A stretch of 64,000 nucleotides of DNA from positions 62,001 through 126,000 of the forward strand of contig NZ_ARQE01000009.1 in NCBI RefSeq assembly GCF_000382705.1, read 5' to 3'. The notes below the pieces were generated by a model. That model saw only the letters and a list, made by a program, of their open reading frames with translations, searched no databases and had not been told where the DNA came from. Source of the DNA: Aureimonas ureilytica DSM 18598 = NBRC 106430 (GTDB lineage: Bacteria; Pseudomonadota; Alphaproteobacteria; Rhizobiales; Rhizobiaceae). Made by a program: the position numbers and the translations under genes. Positions 36,496 through 44,648 of this stretch are shown piece by piece (the first letter of the stretch is position 1; each line of letters opens with the position of its first letter).

Positions 36496-36641
36496 CGCCT
36501 GCGAAGGCGCGTAGGTGCTTCTTTGTGCAGCGCAAGAGGGTCATGGATAGGAAGAGCGCCTTACTTCCCGAACGGACTGTTCGCAATCCGCTACTCGTAG
36601 GGGCGACCGGGATCGACTACATCAGGGTCATCGAACGACGC

Positions 36642-36670
36642 GGAAATAAAACGACCGCTTGGGAAATAAA
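36642..36670 (+). promoter_or_regulatory. Direct repeats upstream of the VPGS-repeat gene
   Basis: GGAAATAAA occurs at 36642-36650 and again at 36662-36670, 20 bases apart (about two helical turns). A related GGAATAAAA sits at 36704-36712 just before the start codon. The surrounding region is clearly more AT-rich than the rest of the window. Confidence 0.4.
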
Positions 36671-36715
36671 CGAGCAGGTCCCGCCAGTCGCTACGACTTT
36701 ATGGGGAATAAAATT

Positions 36716-37084
36716 ATGAAGACTTTCGCTATTGCTTCCGCCGCTGTGCTTTCTCTCGTCGCTTTCACCAGCGTCTCGTCGGCCGCCGGCCTCGTCCCGG
36801 GTTCGGACTACTACGAGGACGTGCAGGCCGATCACGCCGCCAACACGGTGATCGCCGGTCAGGCCGCCGCTCGCGGCGCAACCGTCAACACGGTCGAGAC
36901 CCGCTCCTTCGGCTATCCGGCCGGCGTGAGCGCCAACGAGGGCGTCGTCCCGGGTTCGCGCACCACGGTGCATGCCGATGAGACGGCGCAGATCAACGCG
37001 GTGTCGAAGGGCGTCTACAACAACGGCGCCACCCCGGCCTCCAGCATCTCCACCCTCCTGGTCCCCGGTTCGGACTCCTTCTGA
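36716..37084 (+). CDS. Small exported protein with VPGS repeats
   Basis: This 122-residue protein starts with a signal peptide (MKTFAIASAAVLSLVAFTSVSSA). The mature part has three copies of a V-P-G-S-D/R motif, in LVPGSDYY near the new N-terminus, VVPGSRTT in the middle and LVPGSD at the end. The stretches between repeats are rich in Ala, Asn, Thr and Val. I do not recognise the family. ATG 36716 has GGGGAA nine bases upstream. A perfect terminator follows. The gene body has the usual high GC3, whereas the upstream region does not. Confidence 0.8.
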   Translation: MKTFAIASAAVLSLVAFTSVSSAAGLVPGSDYYEDVQADHAANTVIAGQAAARGATVNTVETRSFGYPAGVSANEGVVPGSRTTVHADETAQINAVSKGVYNNGATPASSISTLLVPGSDSF

Positions 37085-37111
37085 TCCGACTTCGGGCCGT
37101 CTGGTCCAGAC

Positions 37112-37138
37112 AAGCCCGGCTTTCGAGCCGGGCTTTTT
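37112..37138 (+). terminator. Intrinsic terminator after the VPGS-repeat gene
   Basis: A perfect 10-bp stem (AAGCCCGGCT / AGCCGGGCTT) with a TTCG tetraloop is followed by TTT. It also insulates the leuA leader region from upstream transcription. Confidence 0.92.
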
Positions 37139-37214
37139 GCGTTTGGGGGAAGGGCGTTCGCATCGCTCCGATCGCGACTTGCAATTCCGCTCGGGCCGGG
37201 CGACAACTCGTTCC

Positions 37215-37334
37215 ATGACATCGACCGAATCCCCCTTCGCCTTTCAGGGCGCACGAGCGGCCATCGCCGCCACGGGATTCGCTTGCCTCCTTCCGGGCCT
37301 TCTCGCGCTTATCAGCGATCGTCGGGCCCGTTAA
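37215..37334 (+). CDS. Candidate Leu-rich leader peptide upstream of leuA
   Basis: This 39-codon frame ends ...FACLLPGLLALISDRRAR and stops 136 bases before leuA. Five of eight consecutive codons encode Leu (ctc, ctt, ctt, ctc, ctt), close to the end of the peptide, as expected for a leucine attenuator. Inverted repeats follow the stop. A weak promoter (TTGCAA-N17-GACAAC, 37179-37207) would start transcription close to the ATG, like the trp leader. No good ribosome site is seen, which fits a leaderless start or a non-coding frame. Confidence is moderate because a Leu cluster could arise by chance. Confidence 0.5.
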   Translation: MTSTESPFAFQGARAAIAATGFACLLPGLLALISDRRAR

Positions 37335-37335
37335 C

Positions 37336-37448
37336 GAAGAGGCGCCCGGCGGTCGAGCCGGCGCCCTCGCGCCCTTCCGTCTCTTCGGCTTTACAATCGT
37401 CCTGAAATTTTGAAAGACGGCTTGTCGCGCCTTTGGCCGCCCGTCTTT
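37336..37448 (+). promoter_or_regulatory. Inverted repeats in the leuA 5' untranslated region
   Basis: A hairpin of GAGGCGCCCGGC with GCCGGCGCCCTC (two bulges) directly follows the Leu-rich frame. A later pair, AAAGACGG (37413-37420) with CCGTCTTT (37441-37448), closes a 20-base loop 22 bases before the leuA start. Either could serve as attenuator terminator or antiterminator; the second is the better positioned but lacks a clear U run. Confidence 0.4.
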
Positions 37449-37470
37449 GCCGAACGAGCAAGGTAACCCG

Positions 37471-39156
37471 ATGTCCGTATCCGCTCCCGTCATGGCCAAG
37501 GCCGCCACGAAATATCAGTCCTACCCGGCGGTCGATCTGCCCGATCGTCAATGGCCCTCGCGCCAGATCGAGAAGGCGCCGATCTGGTGTTCGGTCGATC
37601 TGCGCGACGGCAATCAGGCGCTGGTCGATCCGATGGGCCACGACCGCAAGTCGCGCATGTTCGCGCTCCTGAAGGCGATGCGCTTCAAGGAAATCGAGAT
37701 CGGCTTCCCCTCGGCCTCGCAGACCGATTTCGACTTCGTGCGCTGGTGCGTGGAAGAAGGGGGCATCGACGACGACGTGTCCTTGCAGGTCCTCGTCCAG
37801 TGCCGGCCCGAGCTGATCTCGCGCACCTTCGAGAGCCTGGAAGGCGCCAAGCACCCGATCGTCCATTTCTACAATTCCACCAGCGAGCTGCAGCGCCGCG
37901 TCGTGTTCGGCAAGGACCGCGCCGGCATCCGGCAGATCGCGGTGGACGCGGCCAAGATGATCACCGACATGGCCGCCAAGGCCGGCGGCGGCTTCCGCTT
38001 CGAGTATTCGCCCGAAAGCTTCACCGGCACCGAGCTCGAGTTCTCGCTCGAAATCTGCAACGCCGTCGCCGAGGTGGTGAAGCCATCAGCCGAAAACCGC
38101 CTGATCCTGAACCTGCCGGCGACGGTCGAGATGTCGACGCCCAACATCCATGCCGACCAGATCGAATGGATGAGCCGCAATCTCGACAATCGCGAGGCGA
38201 TCATCCTGTCGCTGCATCCGCACAACGACCGGGGCACGGCGATCGCCGCGACCGAACTCGGCCTGCTGGCCGGGGCGGACCGCGTGGAAGGCACGCTGTT
38301 CGGCAATGGCGAGCGCACCGGAAATGTCGATCTGGTGACCCTGGCGCTCAACATGTTCACGCAGGGCGTGGACCCCGAGCTGGACGTCTCCGACATCAAT
38401 CGGATCAAGGACGTCTACGAATATTGCAACCAGCTCGCCATTCCCGAGCGCCATCCCTATGTCGGCGAGTTGGTCTACACGGCCTTCTCCGGCTCGCATC
38501 AGGACGCGATCAACAAGGGCATGAAGGCGCAGAAGGTCGCCAACAAGCCGCTGTGGGAAGTGCCCTATCTGCCGATCGACCCGCAGGATGTCGGCCGCTC
38601 CTACGAGGCGATCATCCGCATCAACTCGCAGTCCGGCAAGGGCGGCATCGCCTATGTGCTGCAGGCCGACTACGGCTTGAACCTGCCGCGCAATCTCCAG
38701 ATCGAATTCCGCGAGGACATCCAGCGGATCACCGACGAGGAAGGCCGCGAGCTGCCGGTGAAGCGCATCTACGAGCGCTTCCTGGAGCGCTATGTCGAGC
38801 AGCCCGAGGCGCGCCTGCGCTATGCGGATCATTTCACCCGCGTCGAGAACGACCGCAACAGCCGGCTGGTCGAGGCGACGATCCTCGACGGCGGTCGCGA
38901 AGTGAAGATCGAAGGGCGCGGCACGGGCGCGATCGACGGCTTCATCAACGCGCTGAACGCGCATCTCGGCCTGTCGCTCAGCGTCGCGGACTATTCGGAA
39001 CATTCGCTCCAGCGCGGATCCAACGCCAGCGCGATCGCCTACATGGAGATCGAGCATGGCGAGGGCCGGGTGTTCGGCGCGGGGATCGACCAGAACGCGA
39101 CCACGGCGTCGCTGAAGGCGATCGTCTCGGCGGCCAACCGCGTCCTGGAAGGCTGA
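37471..39156 (+). CDS. leuA: 2-isopropylmalate synthase
   Basis: This 561-residue enzyme condenses acetyl-CoA with 2-oxoisovalerate, the first committed step of leucine synthesis. The HMGL-like barrel carries WCSVDLRDGNQAL, FNGxGERTGNVDL-type and HPHNDRGTA motifs. The C-terminal part (from about residue 440) is the LeuA regulatory dimer domain that binds leucine. The length fits the longer LeuA type. ATG 37471 has AAGG seven bases upstream. Its 5' untranslated region holds a Leu-rich frame and hairpins suggesting attenuation by leucine supply. Confidence 0.93.
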   Translation: MSVSAPVMAKAATKYQSYPAVDLPDRQWPSRQIEKAPIWCSVDLRDGNQALVDPMGHDRKSRMFALLKAMRFKEIEIGFPSASQTDFDFVRWCVEEGGIDDDVSLQVLVQCRPELISRTFESLEGAKHPIVHFYNSTSELQRRVVFGKDRAGIRQIAVDAAKMITDMAAKAGGGFRFEYSPESFTGTELEFSLEICNAVAEVVKPSAENRLILNLPATVEMSTPNIHADQIEWMSRNLDNREAIILSLHPHNDRGTAIAATELGLLAGADRVEGTLFGNGERTGNVDLVTLALNMFTQGVDPELDVSDINRIKDVYEYCNQLAIPERHPYVGELVYTAFSGSHQDAINKGMKAQKVANKPLWEVPYLPIDPQDVGRSYEAIIRINSQSGKGGIAYVLQADYGLNLPRNLQIEFREDIQRITDEEGRELPVKRIYERFLERYVEQPEARLRYADHFTRVENDRNSRLVEATILDGGREVKIEGRGTGAIDGFINALNAHLGLSLSVADYSEHSLQRGSNASAIAYMEIEHGEGRVFGAGIDQNATTASLKAIVSAANRVLEG

Positions 39157-39166
39157 GGTCTCGAAC

Positions 39167-39194
39167 GGTCGGCCCGCGTCAAGGCGGGCCGACC
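39167..39194 (+). terminator. Hairpin after leuA
   Basis: A perfect 11-bp stem (GGTCGGCCCGC / GCGGGCCGACC) with a six-base loop starts 10 bases after the leuA stop. No U tract follows. Confidence 0.55.
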
Positions 39195-39292
39195 AGCCTC
39201 GGACAGGGTTCGCGAAAGCCTGCGCCTCTAGAGAAAGAGGTCGCGCGGGGCGAGCCACGAGGGTTCGCCACACGATGAGTCGAGGTGGCAAG

Positions 39293-39928
39293 ATGGCCGA
39301 GGCCAAATCCGCTGTGGCGGTGACGAACGGAACCAAGCGACTGGCCGACGCCGTGCGCGCGGCCAAGATCGCCGCCGCCCAACGCACCGACATCGTGGTG
39401 GACATCCGGGAAGCCGATCGGGCGCGTCTCGAAATGTTCGTGGACGAGCTGCAGCCGATCATGGACGCCGTCCCGGCCGACGACGAACTCTTCGACTTCT
39501 CACTGTCGAGCGGCAGCCAGCCCCGGTTCTGGATCGACGCGACGGCCCATGTGATGATGGGACGGGACCGGCGCACCTATCGTTTCGTGCGCGAGACCAG
39601 GCTCGGCCGCGTCACGCTCGCCGAATCGCCCGAGCTGCGCTTCGTCATCGACCGCGTCACCGACTATATCGCCGAGCGCATCGTGGAGCGGGACAAGGCG
39701 CTCGCCGTGTTCGACGGGCTCGGCACACGTCTGGCACAGCCCGAACGCCCGACGCCGACGCTGACCGCGCCGGTCAGCCTTTCGTCGGAAGATCCGATGC
39801 GCCTTCCGGAGCGGCCGCGCTCCACCGACTTCGTCATCGCCCTGTCCTGGCTGATGATCGGCGTCGTGGTCGGCGTCGGCATTCTCATGGCCATCGCCGC
39901 CGCGCGCGGAACCTCGCTTTTCGGCTGA
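39293..39928 (+). CDS. Hypothetical protein with C-terminal membrane anchor
   Basis: This 211-residue protein is not recognised. Its first 145 residues look soluble (helical start, then a mixed alpha/beta segment with FDFSLSSGSQPRFWIDATAHVMM split by short loops). A Pro-rich linker precedes one C-terminal membrane helix (FVIALSWLMIGVVVGVGILM). The topology suggests a cytosolic domain held at the inner membrane. ATG 39293 has GAGGTGG seven bases upstream; an ATG at 39275 would add six residues. Confidence 0.7.
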   Translation: MAEAKSAVAVTNGTKRLADAVRAAKIAAAQRTDIVVDIREADRARLEMFVDELQPIMDAVPADDELFDFSLSSGSQPRFWIDATAHVMMGRDRRTYRFVRETRLGRVTLAESPELRFVIDRVTDYIAERIVERDKALAVFDGLGTRLAQPERPTPTLTAPVSLSSEDPMRLPERPRSTDFVIALSWLMIGVVVGVGILMAIAAARGTSLFG

Positions 39929-39941
39929 CGTCGCAAACGCG

Positions 39942-41129
39942 TCACGAGCGCCGCAGGCGCGTCGCGAGCATCACGAGACCGCCGACGGCCAGACCCCAGA
40001 ACGGGGCGCTGATGCCGAAAAAGGCCGTGCCGGACGCCGTGACCACGAAACACAGGACCGCCGCTTCGCGGTCCTGCACCTCCGCCACCGTGCCGGCCAG
40101 CGCGCCGGCGAAAGCGCCGATCAGGGCGAGACCCGCCATGGCCTGGATCAGGACGGGCGATTGCGCCGCGAAGGCCGTGGCCCAGCCGGCCGCGAGCCCG
40201 AAGGCGATATAGCCCGCCCCCGATACCATTCCGGCCCACCAGCGGCGCGCGCGGTCCGGCCCCGCCTCGTCGCCCGCGCAGATCGCCGCCGTGATCGCGG
40301 CGAGATTCACCGCATGACCGCCGAAGGGCGCGCTGAACAAGCTGAACAGGCCCGTGAGCGTGAAGAGAGGACCGGGCGCAGGCGCGTAACCGTTGACCTT
40401 GAGGACGGCGAGGCCCGGAATGTTCTGCGAGGCCATGGTGATCAGGAACAAGGGCAGGCCGATCCCGACCATGGTCGAAAGCGACCATGTGGGCAGCACG
40501 AGAACCGGGTCGGGCACGATCGCCGCGCCGGTGCCCGGCCCGGAATGCCGGAGATAGATCAGAAGGAAGGTCGCGACGGCGGCGGCCGGCACGGCGAGAA
40601 TGCGGTTCCATCGACCGACCGCGAACCAGATCGCGACGATCGCGAGGCCCTCCAGCGGCAACACGGCCACCGCCTTCACCGGCGCCAAACAGAGCGGGAG
40701 GAGGATGCCCGCGAGCATGGCGTTGGCGAGCGACACGGGGATCGCAGCCATCGCACGGCCGACCGGCTTGACAAGGCCGGTCAGGATCACCAACCCGGCT
40801 GCAAGGACGAAGGCCCCGATGGCGGCCGCGAACCCACCCTCTGGAAGGCCGGCGCCGGCCAGGAGTGCCGCACCCGGCGTAGACCAGGCGATGGAGATCG
40901 GCATTTTCGTGCGCCAGGACACGAGAAGCCCGCACAGGCCCATGGCGACCGAGAGCGCCATGATGCCGGACGCCGCCTGTTCGGGCGTCGCGCCGACGCC
41001 GACGAGGCCCTGCAGGACGACGGTGAAGGAACTGGCAAAGCCGACAAAGGCGGCAAGGAGGCCGGCCGAGACGGCGGCGAGCGGCGGCAGGCGCATGGGC
41101 AAGGCTTTCGGGAACGGCACCCGCGACAA
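39942..41129 (-). CDS. benE: BenE-family benzoate/aromatic transporter
   Basis: This 395-residue protein has about 12 hydrophobic segments and the BenE pattern FASSFTVVLQGL near the N-terminus. The middle block ITMASQNIPGLAVLKVNGY and FSAPFGGHAVNLAAITAAI match the family. Members import benzoate or related aromatic acids by proton symport. No benzoate degradation genes are in the window, so the substrate is uncertain. An ATG at residue 12 is an alternative start. Confidence 0.88.
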   Translation of the reverse strand: MSRVPFPKALPMRLPPLAAVSAGLLAAFVGFASSFTVVLQGLVGVGATPEQAASGIMALSVAMGLCGLLVSWRTKMPISIAWSTPGAALLAGAGLPEGGFAAAIGAFVLAAGLVILTGLVKPVGRAMAAIPVSLANAMLAGILLPLCLAPVKAVAVLPLEGLAIVAIWFAVGRWNRILAVPAAAVATFLLIYLRHSGPGTGAAIVPDPVLVLPTWSLSTMVGIGLPLFLITMASQNIPGLAVLKVNGYAPAPGPLFTLTGLFSLFSAPFGGHAVNLAAITAAICAGDEAGPDRARRWWAGMVSGAGYIAFGLAAGWATAFAAQSPVLIQAMAGLALIGAFAGALAGTVAEVQDREAAVLCFVVTASGTAFFGISAPFWGLAVGGLVMLATRLRRS

Positions 41130-41340
41130 GGGTGCACCGAGGCCTTTTGGGGCTTACGACCGTTCCTCCCACTCTCGCAAGCGCAAACCGCGCTGCCCAG
41201 AGGCGGATGTGGTTTGCGGACCCGGCAGGAGAGGCAAGGCGCATCAGGGTGCGCGCCAGACAATCCCTGCGGCTTCGTTTCACCGAGGTCTCGACCATCG
41301 AGGCCGCGGCGAAACGGCCTGCGTCCTGATGGCTCGGCCG

Positions 41341-42315
41341 CTAGCCGAGCGCGGGATCGACGTCGCCCGGCGTTTTGGCGTCTTCCCTCGGGCGCGCATC
41401 CACCGCCGTGCCATCCGTCAGAAGCTGCCGCTCGCGAATCCAGTCGATCCCCGAGCCGTCGAGCTTCAAACCCCGCTCGCGCTGCGTCAGCGACCAATGG
41501 CCGGGTTCGCCGTCGATCTCGAAGAGATTGTAGCGGGACGGGGGCTTGGAACTGCCTGCGTTCTGGCTGGCCGAGGGCACGCCGACGACGGGCACTTTCA
41601 CCCCGTCCGGCCCGGTCAGCCAGTAGAGCGTATCGAGATGCGTGTGCCCGTGCAGAACGAGTTCGGCCCCGACATCGTGGATGACCTTGGAGAAGAACTG
41701 CTTGCCGATCAGCCGCTTCGACCAGGCCGCCGCGCCGGAAATGGGTGGATGGTGGATCATCACGACCCGGAACAGGCCGCGCGCCTTGGCCTCCTCCAGA
41801 AGCCGCGCCGTGCGCAGCGCCTGCCCGCGCTTGAACGAGCCCGTGGCGAAGAAGGGCGCCGTCGCTTCCGCGCTGGACGTTCCGATGATGGCGACCTGAC
41901 CGCGCACGCGCAGAAAGGGGAAGTGCTTGGCCTCGGCCCCGAGCCCATGGTCCCCCATCATGTAGGGATGCCATTCGCGATAGGCGCGCTTGAGGGCGCC
42001 CGGCACATAGGCGTCGTGATTGCCGGGGATGACCGACACGCCGTCCGGCTTGCCGAGGTCTTCCAGCCAGAGACGGGCGCCGATGATTTCCTGCTTCGAC
42101 GCCAGATTGACGAGATCGCCGGTGACGGCCACGTGGTTCGGCCGGTGCGCCTTCATGTCGGCGACGAGACGCAGAAGCGTGTCGCCGAACATCGCCCGCT
42201 TCCGGTTGCGTTGCCAATTGATGTAGCCCGTGATCCGCTTCGAGGCGAGCTCGCGATAGGAAAGCTCGGGCAGCGGACCCAGATGAATGTCGGATAGATG
42301 GGCGAGTCGGAACAT
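41341..42315 (-). CDS. Metallophosphoesterase (calcineurin-like)
   Basis: This 324-residue protein has all five metal-site blocks of the calcineurin-like family: LSDIHLG (N-terminal), GDLVN, GNHD, HHPP and GHTH. It probably hydrolyses a phosphodiester such as a cyclic nucleotide or lipid pyrophosphate. No signal peptide is present, so it acts in the cytoplasm. The start at 42315 begins MFRLAHLSDIHLG; a long upstream extension of the frame overlaps the divergent NUDIX gene and is not real. Confidence 0.88.
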   Translation of the reverse strand: MFRLAHLSDIHLGPLPELSYRELASKRITGYINWQRNRKRAMFGDTLLRLVADMKAHRPNHVAVTGDLVNLASKQEIIGARLWLEDLGKPDGVSVIPGNHDAYVPGALKRAYREWHPYMMGDHGLGAEAKHFPFLRVRGQVAIIGTSSAEATAPFFATGSFKRGQALRTARLLEEAKARGLFRVVMIHHPPISGAAAWSKRLIGKQFFSKVIHDVGAELVLHGHTHLDTLYWLTGPDGVKVPVVGVPSASQNAGSSKPPSRYNLFEIDGEPGHWSLTQRERGLKLDGSGIDWIRERQLLTDGTAVDARPREDAKTPGDVDPALG

Positions 42316-42360
42316 GGCGTGGGAATTAGCTGGCCGAGCGGGAATGAAAAGGGGCCTCGC

Positions 42361-42825
42361 GTGAAGGCGTTGGCGCAGCGATGGCTCGGCCGGGGACTTC
42401 GCCGCTGGGCGCTCCTGTCGCGCCCGATGACGCTCGGCGTGCGTCTCCTCGCCTTCGACGAGGCAGGACGCGTGTTTCTGGTACGCCATAGCTATCGCGA
42501 CGGCTGGTATCTGCCCGGCGGCGCGGTGGATGTCGGCGAAACGGCGCTCGCGGCCGCGCGTCGCGAGGCGGCGGAGGAGGGGCACCTTCAGTGCCTCACC
42601 GAGCCGCGCCTCCTCGCCGTGTTCTACAACCGGCGCGAGGCGCGCGATCACGTTCTTCTGTATCGCTGCGACCGCGCCCGGCAGGTCAAGCCGCGCCGGC
42701 CCGACCGCGAAATCGCCGAAACCGGCTTCTTCGCGCCGGACGCCTTGCCGGAAGGGGCGACGCCGGCGACGCGCCGCCGCATCGCCGAGGATCTGGCAGG
42801 CGGCGGGTTTCCCGAAGACTGGTAG
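42361..42825 (+). CDS. NUDIX hydrolase
   Basis: This 154-residue protein carries a complete NUDIX box (GGAVDVGETALAAARREAAEEG) at about residues 57-79. The family removes a nucleoside diphosphate-linked group, but this substrate is unknown. I chose GTG 42361 because AAAGGGG is six bases upstream; an ATG at 42427 would remove 22 basic residues. It is divergent from the phosphoesterase and convergent with the quinone reductase gene. Confidence 0.88.
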   Translation: MKALAQRWLGRGLRRWALLSRPMTLGVRLLAFDEAGRVFLVRHSYRDGWYLPGGAVDVGETALAAARREAAEEGHLQCLTEPRLLAVFYNRREARDHVLLYRCDRARQVKPRRPDREIAETGFFAPDALPEGATPATRRRIAEDLAGGGFPEDW

Positions 42826-42828
42826 CGC

Positions 42829-43815
42829 TCAGGCCGACGGCAGCCGCCCGCGATCATGCGCCTGCCGCAAGTCCTGTTCGGGGCCGAGCGGCACGATGCC
42901 GGTCGGATTGATGGTCCCGTGGCTCTCGTAATAATGATGCTTGATGTGGTGGAAATCCACCGTCTCGGCGACGCCCGGCCATTGGTAGAGCTCGAGCATG
43001 TAGTGGAAGAGGTTGGGGTAGTCGGCGATCCGCCGCTTGTTGCACTTGAAGTGCCCGACATAGACCGGGTCGAAGCGGATCAGCGTGGTGAAGAGGCGCC
43101 AGTCGGCCTCCGTCAGGCGCGGGCCGGTCAGATAGCGCTGCGTGCCGAGGCGCGCGTCCAGCTCGTCCAGCGTGTCGAACAGCGCGTGGAACGCCTCTTC
43201 ATAGGCGTCCTGCGCGGTGGCGAAGCCGCATTTGTAGACGCCGTTGTTCACGTTGCCGTAGACGAGCGTGTTCACCGCGTCGATCTCGGCTTTCAGGTCC
43301 GCCGGGCACAGATCGACGCTCGCATCGCCGAAGGCGTCGAAGCTCGAATTGAACATGCGAAGGATCTCGGCCGATTCGTTGTTGATGATCGTGCCCTCCT
43401 GTTTGTCCCAGAGAACCGGAACGGTGACGCGGCCGCTATAGTGCGGGTCGGCTTTCAGATAGACCTCGTAGAGCCGCTTCGCGCCGTTGACGCTATCGGG
43501 AATGGCGCCGGGGCGATCCGAGAAGACCCAGCCTTCCGAGCCCATGTGCCAGTCGACGACCGACAGGGAGATGACGTCCTCCAGCTTCTTCAGCTTGCGC
43601 AGGATCAGCGTCCGGTGCGCCCAGGGGCAGGCGAGGGAGACATAAAGATGGTAGCGCCCGGCTTCGGCGGGCACCGCGTCCTGACCGTCCGGGCCCGGCG
43701 CGCCGTCCGGCGTCACCCAGCGCCGGAAGCTCGTGGTCGTGCGCTGGAAGCGGCCGCCGGTCGACTTCGTGTCGTACCACTTGTCCTGCCATTGTCCGTC
43801 CACGAGAAGACCCAT
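42829..43815 (-). CDS. Glutathionyl-hydroquinone reductase (GST omega/xi class, YqjG-like)
   Basis: This 328-residue protein has the family active site CPWAHRT, with catalytic C63. Other hallmarks are DWHMGSEGWVF, VPVLWDKQ and the C-terminal helical domain with LTEADWRLFTTLIRFDPVYVGHFKCN. These enzymes reduce glutathionyl-hydroquinones to free hydroquinones using a second glutathione. Its stop faces that of the NUDIX gene across three bases. Confidence 0.93.
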   Translation of the reverse strand: MGLLVDGQWQDKWYDTKSTGGRFQRTTTSFRRWVTPDGAPGPDGQDAVPAEAGRYHLYVSLACPWAHRTLILRKLKKLEDVISLSVVDWHMGSEGWVFSDRPGAIPDSVNGAKRLYEVYLKADPHYSGRVTVPVLWDKQEGTIINNESAEILRMFNSSFDAFGDASVDLCPADLKAEIDAVNTLVYGNVNNGVYKCGFATAQDAYEEAFHALFDTLDELDARLGTQRYLTGPRLTEADWRLFTTLIRFDPVYVGHFKCNKRRIADYPNLFHYMLELYQWPGVAETVDFHHIKHHYYESHGTINPTGIVPLGPEQDLRQAHDRGRLPSA

Positions 43816-44126
43816 CGCCGCGCTCCTTTCGCCAGTCGTGTCGTCGCAGCATAAGCGAGGGGCAGGGCCGACGTTCCCCGGAAACGAGGGAACGCAGCGT
43901 CACCCCGCGCACTGCGATGCAGCGAGGAAAGGCCATGGATTTCCCTCATGCGTGATGCTAAGAGGGCCGACCGATCGGGATGGTCGGCGGCCAGGGAAGG
44001 CGGGTATGTTGCTCCGACGACGACGAGACGAAGCGGCCAGCGCCGCTGTGATCGACGCCGCCACCTGACCTTCGATGGGGTCCGGGCGCGAGCGACCTTG
44101 CTCATCCAGCCTTTGCGGACCTCGTC
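43816..44126. other. Intergenic region between quinone reductase and GNAT genes
   Basis: These 311 bases separate divergent genes and should hold both promoters. GGAGCG lies just before the reductase start on the minus strand. Short open frames crossing it show no ribosome site. I see no repeat or hairpin of note. Confidence 0.5.
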
Positions 44127-44639
44127 ATGCTCTCCACCCTTCAGGATCTCGACCTCGCTTTCGAGGCGGAACTGCCCGCGCACGCGGATACGATCGAAGC
44201 CATCAATGCCGAAGCCTTTGGCCCCGGCCGGTTCACCCGGGCGGCCGAGCGGGTGCGCGAGCACAGCCCGCACGATCTCGCGCTGTCGCGCGTCGCCATC
44301 CTGCGCGGCGAGGTGGTCGGCTCGGTTCGGCTGACGCCGGTGCGGATCGGGAAAACCGATGTGCTCATGCTCGGACCGCTCGCGGTGCGGCCGGGCTTCA
44401 AGAAGCGGGGCATCGGCCGGATGCTTCTCAGCCTTGCGGCCGAAGCCGCAAAGGCCGCCGGCGAAACGGCGATCTTCCTCGTGGGCGACCGCGCCTATTA
44501 CATGCCGCTCGGCTATGCGCCGCTGCCGGTCGGCTCGGTCACGATGCCCGGCCCGGTGGACGAGACGCGCATTCTCGGCCTCGCGCTCGTGCCGGGCGCG
44601 TTCGACGGCGTCGTGGGCCCGGTCCTGCCGCGCGACTGA
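44127..44639 (+). CDS. GNAT-family N-acetyltransferase (YhbS-like)
   Basis: This 170-residue protein has the GNAT acetyl-CoA motif A as LMLGPLAVRPGFKKRGIGRMLLS (R/Q-x-x-G-x-G/A form, residues about 84-106). A terminal segment, GDRAYYMPLGYAPL, is typical of YhbS-like enzymes. It probably acetylates an amine on a small molecule or protein. Substrate unknown. It is convergent with the patatin gene, nine bases apart. Confidence 0.85.
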   Translation: MLSTLQDLDLAFEAELPAHADTIEAINAEAFGPGRFTRAAERVREHSPHDLALSRVAILRGEVVGSVRLTPVRIGKTDVLMLGPLAVRPGFKKRGIGRMLLSLAAEAAKAAGETAIFLVGDRAYYMPLGYAPLPVGSVTMPGPVDETRILGLALVPGAFDGVVGPVLPRD

Positions 44640-44648
44640 CGCCTGTGT

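Noticed and set aside
36596-36716. Stretch resembling the 5' end of a tmRNA (GGGGCGACCGGGATCGAC)
   Set aside because: No tag-encoding GCAAACGAC-type sequence or matching acceptor half is present, so the likeness is superficial.
36543-36719. 58-codon frame before the VPGS-repeat gene with an apparent ribosome site
   Set aside because: Its third-position GC is only about 58%, far below neighbouring genes, and I recognise no conserved motif. It overlaps the direct repeats and is more likely part of the regulatory region.
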